Positions 17,848 through 28,300 of a stretch of DNA of 64,000 bases are shown piece by piece. The stretch is taken from NCBI RefSeq assembly GCF_031951985.1, contig NZ_JAVLVU010000001.1, positions 2,728,001 to 2,792,000 of the forward strand, in the 5' to 3' direction. Source of the stretch: Mucilaginibacter terrae. Its GTDB lineage: Bacteria; Bacteroidota; Bacteroidia; Sphingobacteriales; Sphingobacteriaceae. Numbering within the stretch: position 1 is the stretch's first letter; the number at the start of each line of letters is the position of its first letter. The notes beneath the pieces are model-generated. The model searched no databases and was not told the origin of the DNA. It worked only from the letters and a program-made list of their open reading frames with translations. Made by a program: the position numbers and the translations under genes.

Positions 17848-18660
17848 ATGGACATTATTCACAAACTTTTGGGCGAGGACATACAAGCCGGCCTGCTAAT
17901 TATTTTAAACCTTATTGTTATTGAAAGCTTACTCTCGGTAGATAATGCCGCCGTGCTGGCAACCATGGTGCTCGATCTCCCCAAAGAGCAACGAGAAAAA
18001 GCCTTGCGTTACGGTATCATCGGTGCCTATGTTTTCAGGGGTATTTGTTTGTTTTTGGCTGCCTGGCTGGTTAAAATATGGTGGCTGAAACCATTGGGTG
18101 GATTGTACCTGTTGTACCTTGCGTTTGATTACTTTAAGGGCAAAGCAGGGGGCGATAACGAAGAAGAAGCCGTTAACAAAAACGAAAGCTGGATATACAA
18201 ATCAACCGTTGGCTTAGTGGGCAACTTTTGGGCTACCGTAGCCTTGGTTGAGGTGATGGACTTGGCTTTCTCTATTGATAACGTTTTTGCCGCCGTAGCC
18301 TTTACCGACCATGTTTTCCTAATTTACGTGGGCGTATTCATTGGTATACTGGCGATGCGTTTTGTAGCGCAGGCCTTTGTTAAACTGATGGAAAAATTCA
18401 CCTTCCTCGAAACCATTGCCTTTATTGTAATTGGTGTATTGGGTATTAAACTTTCATCATCGGTGTACACCCATTTTGCGCCTCAAAGCCCGGTTGCTAA
18501 ATTTTTAGAGGGAGAAAAAATGGACCTGTTTGTTTCGATATTTACCGTAGCTGTATTTATAATACCTGTATTAACTTCATTACTTTTCAACTTTCCTAAA
18601 CGCCACACCATTGAGCCTGAGGTTGCCGAGAAAGCCGATGATGTTTTAGACAGAAGTTAA
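17848..18660 (+). CDS. TerC-family membrane protein (1)
   Basis: This 270-residue protein has about seven membrane helices. The two TerC signature segments with acidic residues in the membrane are present: ESLLSVDNAAVLATMV (residues ~24-39) and AFSIDNVFAAVAF (~140-152). TerC proteins (including Alx) are implicated in metal export, manganese in particular, and in tellurite resistance clusters. This copy is isolated, with no ter genes around it. A strong terminator follows. A second, different TerC protein is encoded at 51392-52180. Confidence 0.9.
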   Translation: MDIIHKLLGEDIQAGLLIILNLIVIESLLSVDNAAVLATMVLDLPKEQREKALRYGIIGAYVFRGICLFLAAWLVKIWWLKPLGGLYLLYLAFDYFKGKAGGDNEEEAVNKNESWIYKSTVGLVGNFWATVALVEVMDLAFSIDNVFAAVAFTDHVFLIYVGVFIGILAMRFVAQAFVKLMEKFTFLETIAFIVIGVLGIKLSSSVYTHFAPQSPVAKFLEGEKMDLFVSIFTVAVFIIPVLTSLLFNFPKRHTIEPEVAEKADDVLDRS

Positions 18661-18678
18661 AATCATAAATAGAAAATA

Positions 18679-18716
18679 GAAGCAGCCGCTCCCTTTATCA
18701 GGAAGCGGCTGCTTTA
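18679..18716 (+). terminator. Intrinsic terminator after terC (1)
   Basis: AGCAGCCGCT (18681-18690) pairs with AGCGGCTGCT (18704-18713), followed by a short T-rich tract. It may also serve the convergent peptidase gene. Confidence 0.8.
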
Positions 18717-18748
18717 TTTAGTGGCAATATCTTATTTCAACCCTTCGT

Positions 18749-20455
18749 TCAGTTTTGTGTTAAGATTATTATTGATTGCTGTGCAGATGCAATGCGACTG
18801 GTTATGGCCGGGGTAACGCCTTCAACATTAATATCGGTCATTTTGCCTATAGCATCGGTATACCATTTGGCCCACACTTCAATTTTATGCTTTTCGTCGG
18901 CAGCCGGGGTACCGGCTTTTATGGCTTGTAAACCCAGTTTGTATTCGGTTTGAAGTCGGTCAGTTGCATTCTTCTCCAGCTCCGCAATCAAGGCCAGTGT
19001 GGTCGGCTGGTTGGCATCGGTAAGAGTGTAAGCCGTGGCCAAGGCACTCACACCTGTGTTTTTCAACTCCTGGGGCGAGACCATTTCCAGGCGGTCGGCA
19101 TCGGTGTGGTAAAACACATCGGTGAAGTGCCACATCAATAGTCCCGGAATTTTGGCTTGCAAAAACGGGGTATGGTCGCTGCCTCCCTCAAAGGGATTGC
19201 TTTTAACTACCCAGCCATTGTCCTTGCCTTGTTGTTTACAGCGGTTAAGCACCAAATCATTAAAATAATGCGGAAACATATCGCTCTCCTTCAACACATC
19301 GCCGCCCCACTCGGTATGCTTGTCTTCGCCACGCGTCCATATGGCCGATGGGTCGGGCATCTTTTCGATCAGGAAACTGCCTCCGGTCTTGCTTACATCT
19401 TCGCCAACCATGTCCAGGCTCATGCCCCATTTAATACCTTTGGCGCGTTCGGTATCTTCTTTAATATATCTTGCTGTAGAGCTTATTTCCACACCCCATA
19501 AAAAGGTAATGGTGCGGGCAGGTTCAAACTTTTTTTGACCGACTAACTGCGCGGTTACCCGTGCCATTTCGGCCAGGGTACCTACACCGCTTGCATTATC
19601 GTTAGCACCGGGCTCCTGCACATGTGCGCTGAAAACAAAGCGCTCGTCGGGCTTATTACGGCCCCGTGCATTGGCTACCAATGTTAATTCTTTAGAGGTG
19701 TACATTTTGGTGGCAACATCCACATGCAACTTAACCACACCTTTTTGCAAGGCGACTTTCAAGCGTTCTTTGGCGGCATAGGAAAGTAAGATAGCGAGTT
19801 TGTTGCTCAAGGTATCCGGGTTTGATACCCGGCTGAATTGTATAGAATTTATATACTTTTCGGGCTGGGTATACGCAGGCATGCTGTAGCTCATAGCTCC
19901 CAAAGCACCATTTTTAATTGCAAGCTGATACACCATGCCAATGGAACCCTCGGCAAAAACAATCTTGTCTTTTATAGCGTTGGCATCGGGGTTTTTAAGG
20001 GCTGCTTTATCTAAATATACCACTTCGGCCGTTATACCGCCTTTAGGAGTGCTACCACAATTTATGGCCAGCATATTACGGTTGGTAGCAAACTTTAAAA
20101 GCGGCGTTTGCTCGCCCTCTATCCTTACCGTAGCATCAACCGGCTCCCACGCAGGTTGCTTAAGTTCACGGGTTTCCAGGCGATAGGTTAATGCGCCATC
20201 GGCCTCGCCCTTTACCTCTTTTTTATAACCTGCCTTTTGCAGTATTTTTTCTACCTCCAAAATACTCTCATTAAAACCCGAATTGCCCGGTACGCGCCAG
20301 CGTTTTTCAACAAACGCAACGGTTTTAAAGGCATCACCCTCAACAAAGGTTTTTTGTAAAAGAGGGTAGTAATTATCAATGGTGTTAGCATTTTTTTGCG
20401 ACCAGGCAAAGCTTGTGTATAGTGCAAGAACTGTACAAATAAGGATTTTTTTCAT
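18749..20455 (-). CDS. Secreted M28-family peptidase with atypical metal-site residues
   Basis: The start at 20455 gives 568 residues and opens onto a signal peptide (MKKILICTVLALYTSFAWSQ). The frame extends eight codons further upstream. The layout is an N-terminal domain, a PA-like insert (~110-240) and the M28 zinc peptidase fold. The visible site residues are H278 in SAHVQEPG, D286 in GANDNASG, E323 in WGVEIS, D348 in MSLDMVGED and H428 in GGSDHTPF. Ordinary M28 enzymes have HxD at the first ligand and a Glu-Glu pair at the middle one; here these are HxQ and Val-Glu-Ile. The fold is clear, but activity is uncertain. It diverges from a TonB receptor gene. Confidence 0.85.
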   Translation of the reverse strand: MKKILICTVLALYTSFAWSQKNANTIDNYYPLLQKTFVEGDAFKTVAFVEKRWRVPGNSGFNESILEVEKILQKAGYKKEVKGEADGALTYRLETRELKQPAWEPVDATVRIEGEQTPLLKFATNRNMLAINCGSTPKGGITAEVVYLDKAALKNPDANAIKDKIVFAEGSIGMVYQLAIKNGALGAMSYSMPAYTQPEKYINSIQFSRVSNPDTLSNKLAILLSYAAKERLKVALQKGVVKLHVDVATKMYTSKELTLVANARGRNKPDERFVFSAHVQEPGANDNASGVGTLAEMARVTAQLVGQKKFEPARTITFLWGVEISSTARYIKEDTERAKGIKWGMSLDMVGEDVSKTGGSFLIEKMPDPSAIWTRGEDKHTEWGGDVLKESDMFPHYFNDLVLNRCKQQGKDNGWVVKSNPFEGGSDHTPFLQAKIPGLLMWHFTDVFYHTDADRLEMVSPQELKNTGVSALATAYTLTDANQPTTLALIAELEKNATDRLQTEYKLGLQAIKAGTPAADEKHKIEVWAKWYTDAIGKMTDINVEGVTPAITSRIASAQQSIIILTQN

Positions 20456-20605
20456 GTAGCGAATCATCAAAAACAAGGTAATGATTAAAATCTTTCAAAG
20501 AATTATTTTTTTAAGTCACCTCATATTTTGATTTAACACATTTTACAAACCCGAACTTGTTTTTAATTATTCTAAATAAAATTTAATGAATCTCTAATGA
20601 GTTTA

Positions 20606-20613
20606 TATATTTG
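20606..20613 (+). promoter_or_regulatory. Bacteroidota -7 box (TATATTTG) of TonB receptor gene
   Basis: It matches TAnnTTTG exactly, 31 bp before the ATG at 20645. The predicted start of transcription falls at the inverted repeat immediately downstream. No clear -33 TTG is visible. Confidence 0.55.
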
Positions 20614-20620
20614 CCGCCGA

Positions 20621-20635
20621 TTAGAATTAGTCTAA
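20621..20635. promoter_or_regulatory. Operator-like inverted repeat TTAGA-N5-TCTAA
   Basis: The perfect 5-bp arms lie just downstream of the -7 box of a siderophore-type receptor, where a repressor would block transcription. A similar half-site (ATTCTAAAT) lies at about 20570-20578. An iron-responsive (Fur-like) regulator is the natural guess but is inference. Confidence 0.45.
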
Positions 20636-20644
20636 ATAATAATT

Positions 20645-23091
20645 ATGATTCGACTTTACACAATTTTGCTTGCATTTCTGTTTCTTTCGGGTACAGTACT
20701 GGCCAATGATGAACTTGAAAAAAATGGCAGTATTAAAGGCCATGTACAAACCAGCGATGCTAAACCCGGTGCATTTGTAACAGTGAGCCTTAAAAACACT
20801 AAAAAAGGCACCATGACCGATGAGAATGGAAACTTCCGTTTGCATGGTGTTAAACCCGGTACGTATACCTTACGTATTTCACATATTGGGTTACAAACCG
20901 AAGAGCAAGAGATTAAGGTTGAGAAGGTAAACAAACCGAAGTAAATATTACGCTGCGCGAAGATGCTTCGCAGCTTACCGAGGTAGTAATATCGGGCGCT
21001 CACTCAAACAATACCAAACCGGTAAGAGTTGGCAAGGCAGGCTTACGCCCTTTAGATGTTCCGCAAAGCATTCAGATAATTGACAGCACCGTAATTGCCG
21101 ACCAGCAAATTAATCGCCTTACCGATGTGATGAAAAACATAAACGGTGTTGCCCTGGGTGAAAACCGCGGTTCGGTAAACGAGAGCTTTTATGCCCGGGG
21201 TTACACCCTTGGTGCCAACAACGTATTAAAAAATGGTGCACGCACCTCTTTAGGTGGCTCAATTGAAGCCAGCACGCTCGAATCGGTTGAGGTAATGAAG
21301 GGCAGTGCGGCTTTGCTATATGGCGGTGTTACCGGCGGTGCCGTGGTTAACCTGGTAACCAAAAAACCGAAGTTTTATTGGGGCGGCGAAGTGAGTATGC
21401 GTGCAGGAAGCTATAACTTATACAAACCTACGGTTGACATTTACGGCCCCATCAGCAAAAAAATTGCGTTCAGGGTAATTGCCACTAAAGAAAATGCCGA
21501 CAGCTACCGCGATGTTGTAACAACCGATCGCTTTTACATTAATCCATCGTTATTGTTCGACATCAGCAAAAAAACAGAATTATTACTGCAAGGTGATTAC
21601 CTCAAAAGCAACTACACGCCTGATTTTGGTATAGGTACCGTTTTTGGAGGCCAGATACCTGATATTGGTAGGGGTGCTTTTTTAAATACCTCATGGGCTT
21701 ACAACCATACTAAAACAAGTTCGGCACAGGCAAATTTAACGCACCGTTTTAACAACGTATGGAAACTGAATGTTATTGGTGCCTATCAAAGCTACTTCCG
21801 CAATTACTTTGGTGCCGAGCGCCCTCAGGGAGCTACAACCAACGGCGTAACCTCAAGTATATCAGCACGCGCATTAACCCGCTCAAGAAACCAGGAGTAC
21901 ACTTACAATCAGCAAATTAATTTAACCGGTAGTGCAAATACCGGCTTTATTAAGCATACATTTTTAGTGGGTGCCGATGCCGACCAGTCGCGCACAACAT
22001 CGTATGGATTTAAATATGGCGATGCTGTAAATTCTCCAACTGCATTCAGCTATCCTACTTTCAACATTCTCGACCCAGCTACATATGCTACATCCGGAGA
22101 TATTCCGTACACACGAATTTATCAAAATACTTTTACACCTATATATCGCATGGGTGCATTTGTGCAAGACCTTATTGAGCTATCAAACAAATTTAAAGTG
22201 CTGGCCGGCATCAGGTACACCTGGCAAAAACAACCGCGTGCAAGCACTTACAATGAAGATACCGATGCCACCACACTGGCAAACAACGGTATTGGCAAAG
22301 CCAAAGTTGATAAAGCCTTTTCGCCCAAAGTGGGTTTAATTTATCAACCTATTCCTACTACTTCGGTTTATGCAAGTTATGCCAACAACTTTACATCAAA
22401 CACCGGGGTTGATGTTGGCGGCTCACCATTAGGTCCGTCAGTAATTGACCAGTACGAGCTTGGGGTTAAAAACGATTTACTAAACGGTAAATTATCGGTT
22501 AACGTTAGTGCTTACCGCATTATCAATAACCGGTTCACTCAAACAGCACAGTTTTTAGCCAATGGTACACCAAACTCCGACACTAATATTAAAGAGTTTA
22601 GCGGCAAAACTTCAAGCGATGGTGTTGAGGTTGATATAACCGGTCGCCCAACAAGCAACATATACTTTTTAGCAGGTTACGCATATAACTTTTTCCGTTA
22701 TACCAGCACCCTGCCTAACGGCATAACCGAGGGCGAGCGTATTGTAGGTAGCATACCTCACACCGCAAATGGCACCGTATTCTACACCTTTAACCGAGGC
22801 AATTTACAGGGCTTAAAATTCGGCTTTTCAGGCTTTTTTACCGGTGCACGTAACAGTGGCTTTAATACACTTAAAACAGGCGCATCACGTGGCGCACCGG
22901 TTCATTTAGATAGCTATACTACCCTTGATATTTCGGCCGGTTACACCTTTAAAAGAAAACTTTCCTTATTGGCAAAGGTTTCAAACATAACCAACGAACT
23001 TAACTACCTTGTACACGAAAATTATAGCGTAAATCCAATTCCGCCTCGTATGGTATCGGCAACTTTATCTTACCGGTTCCAGGTTAGATAA
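20645..23091 (+). pseudogene. TonB-dependent siderophore receptor, interrupted by a single-base frameshift
   Basis: Frame one (20645-20944) encodes a signal peptide and a carboxypeptidase-regulatory-like domain (SIKGHVQTSDAKPGAFVTV) and stops early. From 20923 another frame continues with EGKQTEVNITLREDAS, then a plug (PLDVPQSIQIIDSTVI; ARGYTLGANNVLKNG) and a 22-strand barrel ending in the typical terminal Phe-Gln-Val-Arg (YRFQVR, 23091). Adding one G at ~20926 (GAAGG to GAAGGG) joins them into an 815-residue receptor of the FhuA/FecA class. As given, the barrel lacks its signal peptide. The plug motif DVPQSIQII marks siderophore receptors. It could be a sequencing error, a real mutation or phase variation. 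Confidence 0.8.
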
Positions 23092-23110
23092 CGGTTTAAA
23101 ACAGTTAAAT

Positions 23111-23145
23111 AAAAAAGGCATTTCTGGTAACATGAATGCCTTTTT
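23111..23145 (+). terminator. Intrinsic terminator after TonB receptor
   Basis: AAAAAGGCATT pairs with AATGCCTTTTT around an 11-nt loop. Confidence 0.85.
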
Positions 23146-23252
23146 GCGTTGGACCATAGCGGTTAAAGAGCTAATAACTAATACATTTACTTTATACCCG
23201 CCATTATGCTAATTAATGCCCCTCAAATAATCTATTAAAAAAGCTGAAGAAA

Positions 23253-23285
23253 TAAAAAAGCCCTGCCAGTTGTATTTGGCAGGAC
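23253..23285 (-). terminator. Intrinsic terminator after susD (1)
   Basis: On the minus strand CCTGCCA and TGGCAGG form a stem followed by GC and six T residues. Confidence 0.85.
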
Positions 23286-23319
23286 TAATTGTATTTATTA
23301 AAATATTACTATCTAAATA

Positions 23320-25296
23320 TTACCACCCCGGATTTTGCTGTTCAGCCTTCTCAGCAGGTGTTAGCGGAGTTCCGTTTTTCTTGATGATATCTAAGTAAGA
23401 CGTTTGCGGAATAGGTCGCAATAAATGTTTGGGAGCAACCGGCTGGGCTTCATCATTAAATACCGTAGCGCGTGTAATTAAAGTACGTGTGCGGGCTAAA
23501 TCTTCCCATCGCATCATTTCACCTATTAATTCCCTTGAACGCTCGTTCAGTATAAAAGCAATAAACCTATCGCTATCCGAACTTACACCCAATTCAGTAT
23601 AAAAATCACGTGGTGAGTTCAATACATCACCAATGCTGTTTAAGTGCATGGCACTTAATGTGCTGCTGGTTGCAGTATTTGGAATATTGTTTGATTCGTA
23701 GTAAGTATTGCGATCTGAAAATGATGAAGGCGATGCTTGATTTACTACCGAATTAGTACGATAAGCAATACCACCGTCAACATAAGCGCCGCGGTCTTCA
23801 CCCTCGGTGTAGGCTGCGCGGTCTCGTACACGATTAAGATATGGTAGTGCTGCCGCATAATTACCTAAACGGCCATTTGCCTCGGCAGCTATCAAATAGG
23901 TTTCGGCCAGGCGGGCTAAAATGGCATCACGTTGCCCAAACTCTGAAGCTACAGCGTTGCGTGAGCCATCATGATATTTAGACAATGTTAAGTATTGGTT
24001 GACCGTATAGTTGCCATGTCCGCCTCTGTAATTCAGTGGCTGCCCGTTAAAGTAACGTACGTACATTAAAGGTGCCCTGAATTTAATATTGTCAGCAGTG
24101 TAGCGGGTATCTCCGGCACTGTTTACAATATATAAAATAGATTGCTGGTTTGCCGTAAATTTTGGCTGCCCAATTTGTGCTGGTGTAGGTGCCGTAGCTG
24201 CATCCCACCTGGGGGCAGTACTTGGGTTATTACAGGCATAGCTGGTTTTAAAACTTTTCCAGAAACGTGAATCGTTGGTGCGATCATACACATCCATGGC
24301 ATATTCAGTTGAACGTAGTCGTTGAAACTCGCGACCGCCAGCCAAATCACGCGTCATACCAGGCAATGATTGATATATGGAAGGAAAATACAGGTGCGTA
24401 CGATTGCCGTAACGCCCAGCAGTAGAAGAATTATTCGAAAATTCGGCCGACAGGATGATTTCACTATTTGTTTCATTAGCCCCGTCTGGGGTGGTAAAGT
24501 TCCATAAGTCGCGGAAGTTAGTAGCAAGGCTATGACGGCCCGAGTTAATAACCAGATCAGCATATCTTATTGCCTCCTTTAAATCATTTTCTTTGGTTGA
24601 AGCATTCCATGCGTTATTCATTTCACTGGCCCGGTACAGGTACGCTTTAGCCAGGTAATGCGCAGCAGCCCATTTGGTGATGCGGCCACGCTCGGCAGGG
24701 GTTGGAGGTAAAAGATTGTAAGCTTGAGTAAAATCGGCTATGATCTGTGTCCATACTTCCTGAGCCGATGCACGTGTAAACTCCTCAACAATACCCGGTG
24801 TAGTTGCCAGTTTTAATGGCACGCCTCCAAACTGGTTAACAAGCTTAAAATAGTCAAACGCACGCATAAAGTGACCTTCGCCAAGGCGGGTATCTTTGTT
24901 GGCACCTGTATAATAAACCGGCACATTTTCAATCATGATATTGGCCGAATTGATGTTGCCGTAACAGTTATCCCAAATAGTTGCTACATCACCGTTAAGT
25001 GTGTTAAAACTGGCATCGTAAGAGTTTAAAAACTGCCTGATGCGGTCGCCGCCTACGCAAAACTCGTCTGTACCATATTCGGTTGTCGAATATCCCCATT
25101 CATTGTTATAAGAAAACCTTAAAAACTGGTACATACCAATTGAGAGCCCATCTAAACCAAAAGTGGTTTGAAAATCAGCTGTGGTTAATGAGGTAATTCT
25201 TTCTTCATCTAAAAAACTCTTTTTACAAGATGTAGGGGCAGTAAGTAAACCAGCTACTGCCAAAGTACTATATATAAATTTGTTAATTCTTTTCAT
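23320..25296 (-). CDS. SusD/RagB-family outer-membrane lipoprotein (1)
   Basis: This 658-residue lipoprotein has its signal and lipobox ending at the cysteine of PTSCKKSFLDEE. It contains the SusD N-terminal TPR scaffold (GEGHFMRAFDYFKLVNQFGG) and C-terminal signatures (AILARLAETYLIAAEANGRL; FILNERSRELIGEMMRWEDL). It sits on the cell surface and acts as the lid and glycan-binding partner of the SusC transporter encoded 19 bp upstream. It is the last gene of a sigma/FecR/SusC/SusD series and is followed by a terminator. No glycoside hydrolase follows, so the ligand is unknown. Confidence 0.93.
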   Translation of the reverse strand: MKRINKFIYSTLAVAGLLTAPTSCKKSFLDEERITSLTTADFQTTFGLDGLSIGMYQFLRFSYNNEWGYSTTEYGTDEFCVGGDRIRQFLNSYDASFNTLNGDVATIWDNCYGNINSANIMIENVPVYYTGANKDTRLGEGHFMRAFDYFKLVNQFGGVPLKLATTPGIVEEFTRASAQEVWTQIIADFTQAYNLLPPTPAERGRITKWAAAHYLAKAYLYRASEMNNAWNASTKENDLKEAIRYADLVINSGRHSLATNFRDLWNFTTPDGANETNSEIILSAEFSNNSSTAGRYGNRTHLYFPSIYQSLPGMTRDLAGGREFQRLRSTEYAMDVYDRTNDSRFWKSFKTSYACNNPSTAPRWDAATAPTPAQIGQPKFTANQQSILYIVNSAGDTRYTADNIKFRAPLMYVRYFNGQPLNYRGGHGNYTVNQYLTLSKYHDGSRNAVASEFGQRDAILARLAETYLIAAEANGRLGNYAAALPYLNRVRDRAAYTEGEDRGAYVDGGIAYRTNSVVNQASPSSFSDRNTYYESNNIPNTATSSTLSAMHLNSIGDVLNSPRDFYTELGVSSDSDRFIAFILNERSRELIGEMMRWEDLARTRTLITRATVFNDEAQPVAPKHLLRPIPQTSYLDIIKKNGTPLTPAEKAEQQNPGW

Positions 25297-25315
25297 AACT
25301 CAAATACATTTTACA

Positions 25316-28300
25316 TTAAAAGCCAACATTCAAGCCCATTACAAATCCTCTGTTAAAAGTCGATCCGCCCAGATCCGGATCTATCCAGTCAATTTTAGAG
25401 TACAATAGCCCCGGATTTAATGCCTGTGCATAAACCTTAACCCTTGACAGGCCGAGCGATTTTGTTACCTTGGCAGGCAGAAAATAACCCAGTGTGATGT
25501 TACGTATTTTTATAAAAGAGCCATCCTGGTAGTTCATTGAGCTTACAAATGGATCGCCGGAGGCGTTGCCATTGTTAGGTGCCGGATAGTCGTTAGTTGG
25601 GTTAGTTGGTGTCCAGTAATTAACTACACGTTGCGCAAAACGGCCTTGCAAGTTTTCGGCCCCGGTACGCAAAATAAAGTTCCAGCGTGCATAAATGAAG
25701 GTTGACAGCTCAACACCCTTATAGTTAAAGGTATTGGTAATACCACCAGTCCAGCTGGGCGTAGCACTGCCACGAAAAACACGGTCGCTGTTGGCATCTA
25801 TCTTATAGTCGCCATTTACGTCACGTACCTTGATACTACCCGGAAAAAATTGCCTTACTCCACCATTGGCATCTGTAAATTTTTTCATTTCGGCCTGGTC
25901 CTCCAGGTTATCCTGCCAAATACCTACCTTTTCAAAGTCATAATAAGTTGATAAACGCTCTCCTATAAACCAAAGGTTCGCCACATCATTTATCTTACCT
26001 AAACTCAGTTCGGTAATTTTATCTCTACTGGCGCTAAAATTCAGTGTGGTATTCCAGGTAAAGTTTTTGTTTTTGATGTTTACAGTGCTCAGGTTAATTT
26101 CAAAGCCCCTGTTAGAGGTTTTACCAACGTTGTCATATGATTCGGCATAGCCATTTATTGACGGGATTCTTTTGCGTAACAATAAATCAGAAGTGCGGCT
26201 AAAATATACATCTATTGAACCACTGATGCGGTTGTCTAAAAAGCCATAATCTAAACCAAAGTTATATTGTGTAGTGCGCTCCCAGCCCAAAAATTTATTA
26301 GGGAATGGAATTGGATTGGCTAATGATGGATCGGAAGATACGTAACCCGGCTGTACCGATGTACCATAAGTATAGTATAAAGGCTGCAGGTTGCCTAAAG
26401 TAAGGTAAGGGTCAATAGCGGCATTACCTACCGAACCTACACCTGCTCTTAGTTTTAACTGATCGATCCAGTTATATTGTTTAATAAAATCTTCCTGATC
26501 AATTCTCCAGGCTAACGAAGCCGATGGAAAGAAATCCCATTTATTGCCTTCGGATAATTGTGTGGCACCATCCCAACGACCAAATGCTGTTAACACATAT
26601 TTGTTGTTAAATGTGTAATTAACACGGGCCATGTAAGAGTTAAGGCGGGTATCTGTTAAATTACTGCCGTACCTGAACAAATTAGGAACCGAATTAAGCT
26701 GATACCATAACTGGCTTGGGAAGGGCAGGTTTTGGGCCACCATGTTTGATGACTCTTCGCGGAAGGAATTGGAGCTTTGCAGTAAAGTTACACCAAAATC
26801 ATGCTTGCCCAATGATTTATTGTAATAGATTAAGTGGTCCAATGTCCATGCAAGGCGGGTATTTTGCAATAGCTGCGCCTGATCTACTGCTCCGGCCTGA
26901 CCAGCACCCTGGTTAATTGAACGGCGGTCGGCATATTGACCGTTGTTGGCATTGTAAAAATCAGGCCCAAATTGAATACGATATTTTAATCCTTTAAATG
27001 GCGTAATTTCAGCATAAAAAGATCCTAAACCACGTGCTATTTTACGCAGGTTTATGTTATACTTATCTTCACCAATAGGGTTTTGAATATTTACATCGCC
27101 ACCCGGCAAGTTAATACGATTTCCATTTGCATCAAACGGTACTGCGTACGGTAATTGGCCTTGTGCTGCAAAATAGAGGTTATTGGGTCCGGTTGCGTTT
27201 GCGGTGATAAAACCAAAGTTTTGTTTAGCATAACTGGCATTAATACTGCCACCCATACTAAACCATTTTGTAGGGGTTACATCAACACTTACTTTAGTGC
27301 TATAACGGGTATAATCCTGTCCTAATTGAGTGCCGTCCTGGTGTAAAAAGCCAAATGAGGTGTAGGCTTTAATCTTATCGGTACCACCACTTACACTCAA
27401 TACATGATCTTGCGTTACACCAGTTTTTTTCACCATGTCGGTCCAATTGGTGGTTTGCAGCAAGCTGGGATCATATGTGCCGCTTTGCCATGCACGGGCA
27501 ATGTTCTCCTGGGCATATGGGTCATTACCAAATATACGTCTGTCATCAGCCAATGTTGGTATAAGCGGGTAGGTTGAATTAGGATTAACAGTAAGCGGAT
27601 CTGTGGGCTTCCTGGTTAACGGATACAAATACCCTATACGCCGGTAAGCATCACGCCTAAATTCAATGTACTGTGGCGCGTCCATCATATTTATGCGATC
27701 GTTCAGGGTTTCAACAGTAACTGTTCCAACATAATCCATTGCCATACGACCATTTTTACCTCGCTTAGTGGTTACCAATATTACACCATTAGCACCGCGC
27801 GAACCATATACAGCGGTAGCAGATGCATCTTTTAAAATGTCGATTGACTCTATATCGTTAGGGTTAATGGTTTCAATACCAGCTGTACGTAAATCCAGCG
27901 GAATACCATCAACTACATAAAGAGGGTTATTATTGGCTGTTAACGAACGTACCCCCCTGATGCGTACCTGGCCAATCTCACCAGGGCGTTCGTTCGAAGT
28001 TATATCTACGCCTGCAGCCTTGCCTTGTATAGCCTGAAGGGCGTTGGCTACCGGCCTTGAGCGTATTTCTTCGGCGTTAACACTAACTACCGATGAGGTA
28101 ACATCCGAACGGCGTACCACGTTGTAACCAACTACAACAACCTCGCTTAAATTGCTGGGCTGGGTAATCAGTTTAATATTGATAGTGGTTTGGCTGCCAA
28201 CAGCTATTTCCTGGGTAGTAAAGCCAACGTATTTTACAATTAGTATGGCACTGGCATCAGGTACATTTAAAGTAAAATTACCTTGTGCATCAGTTAATGT

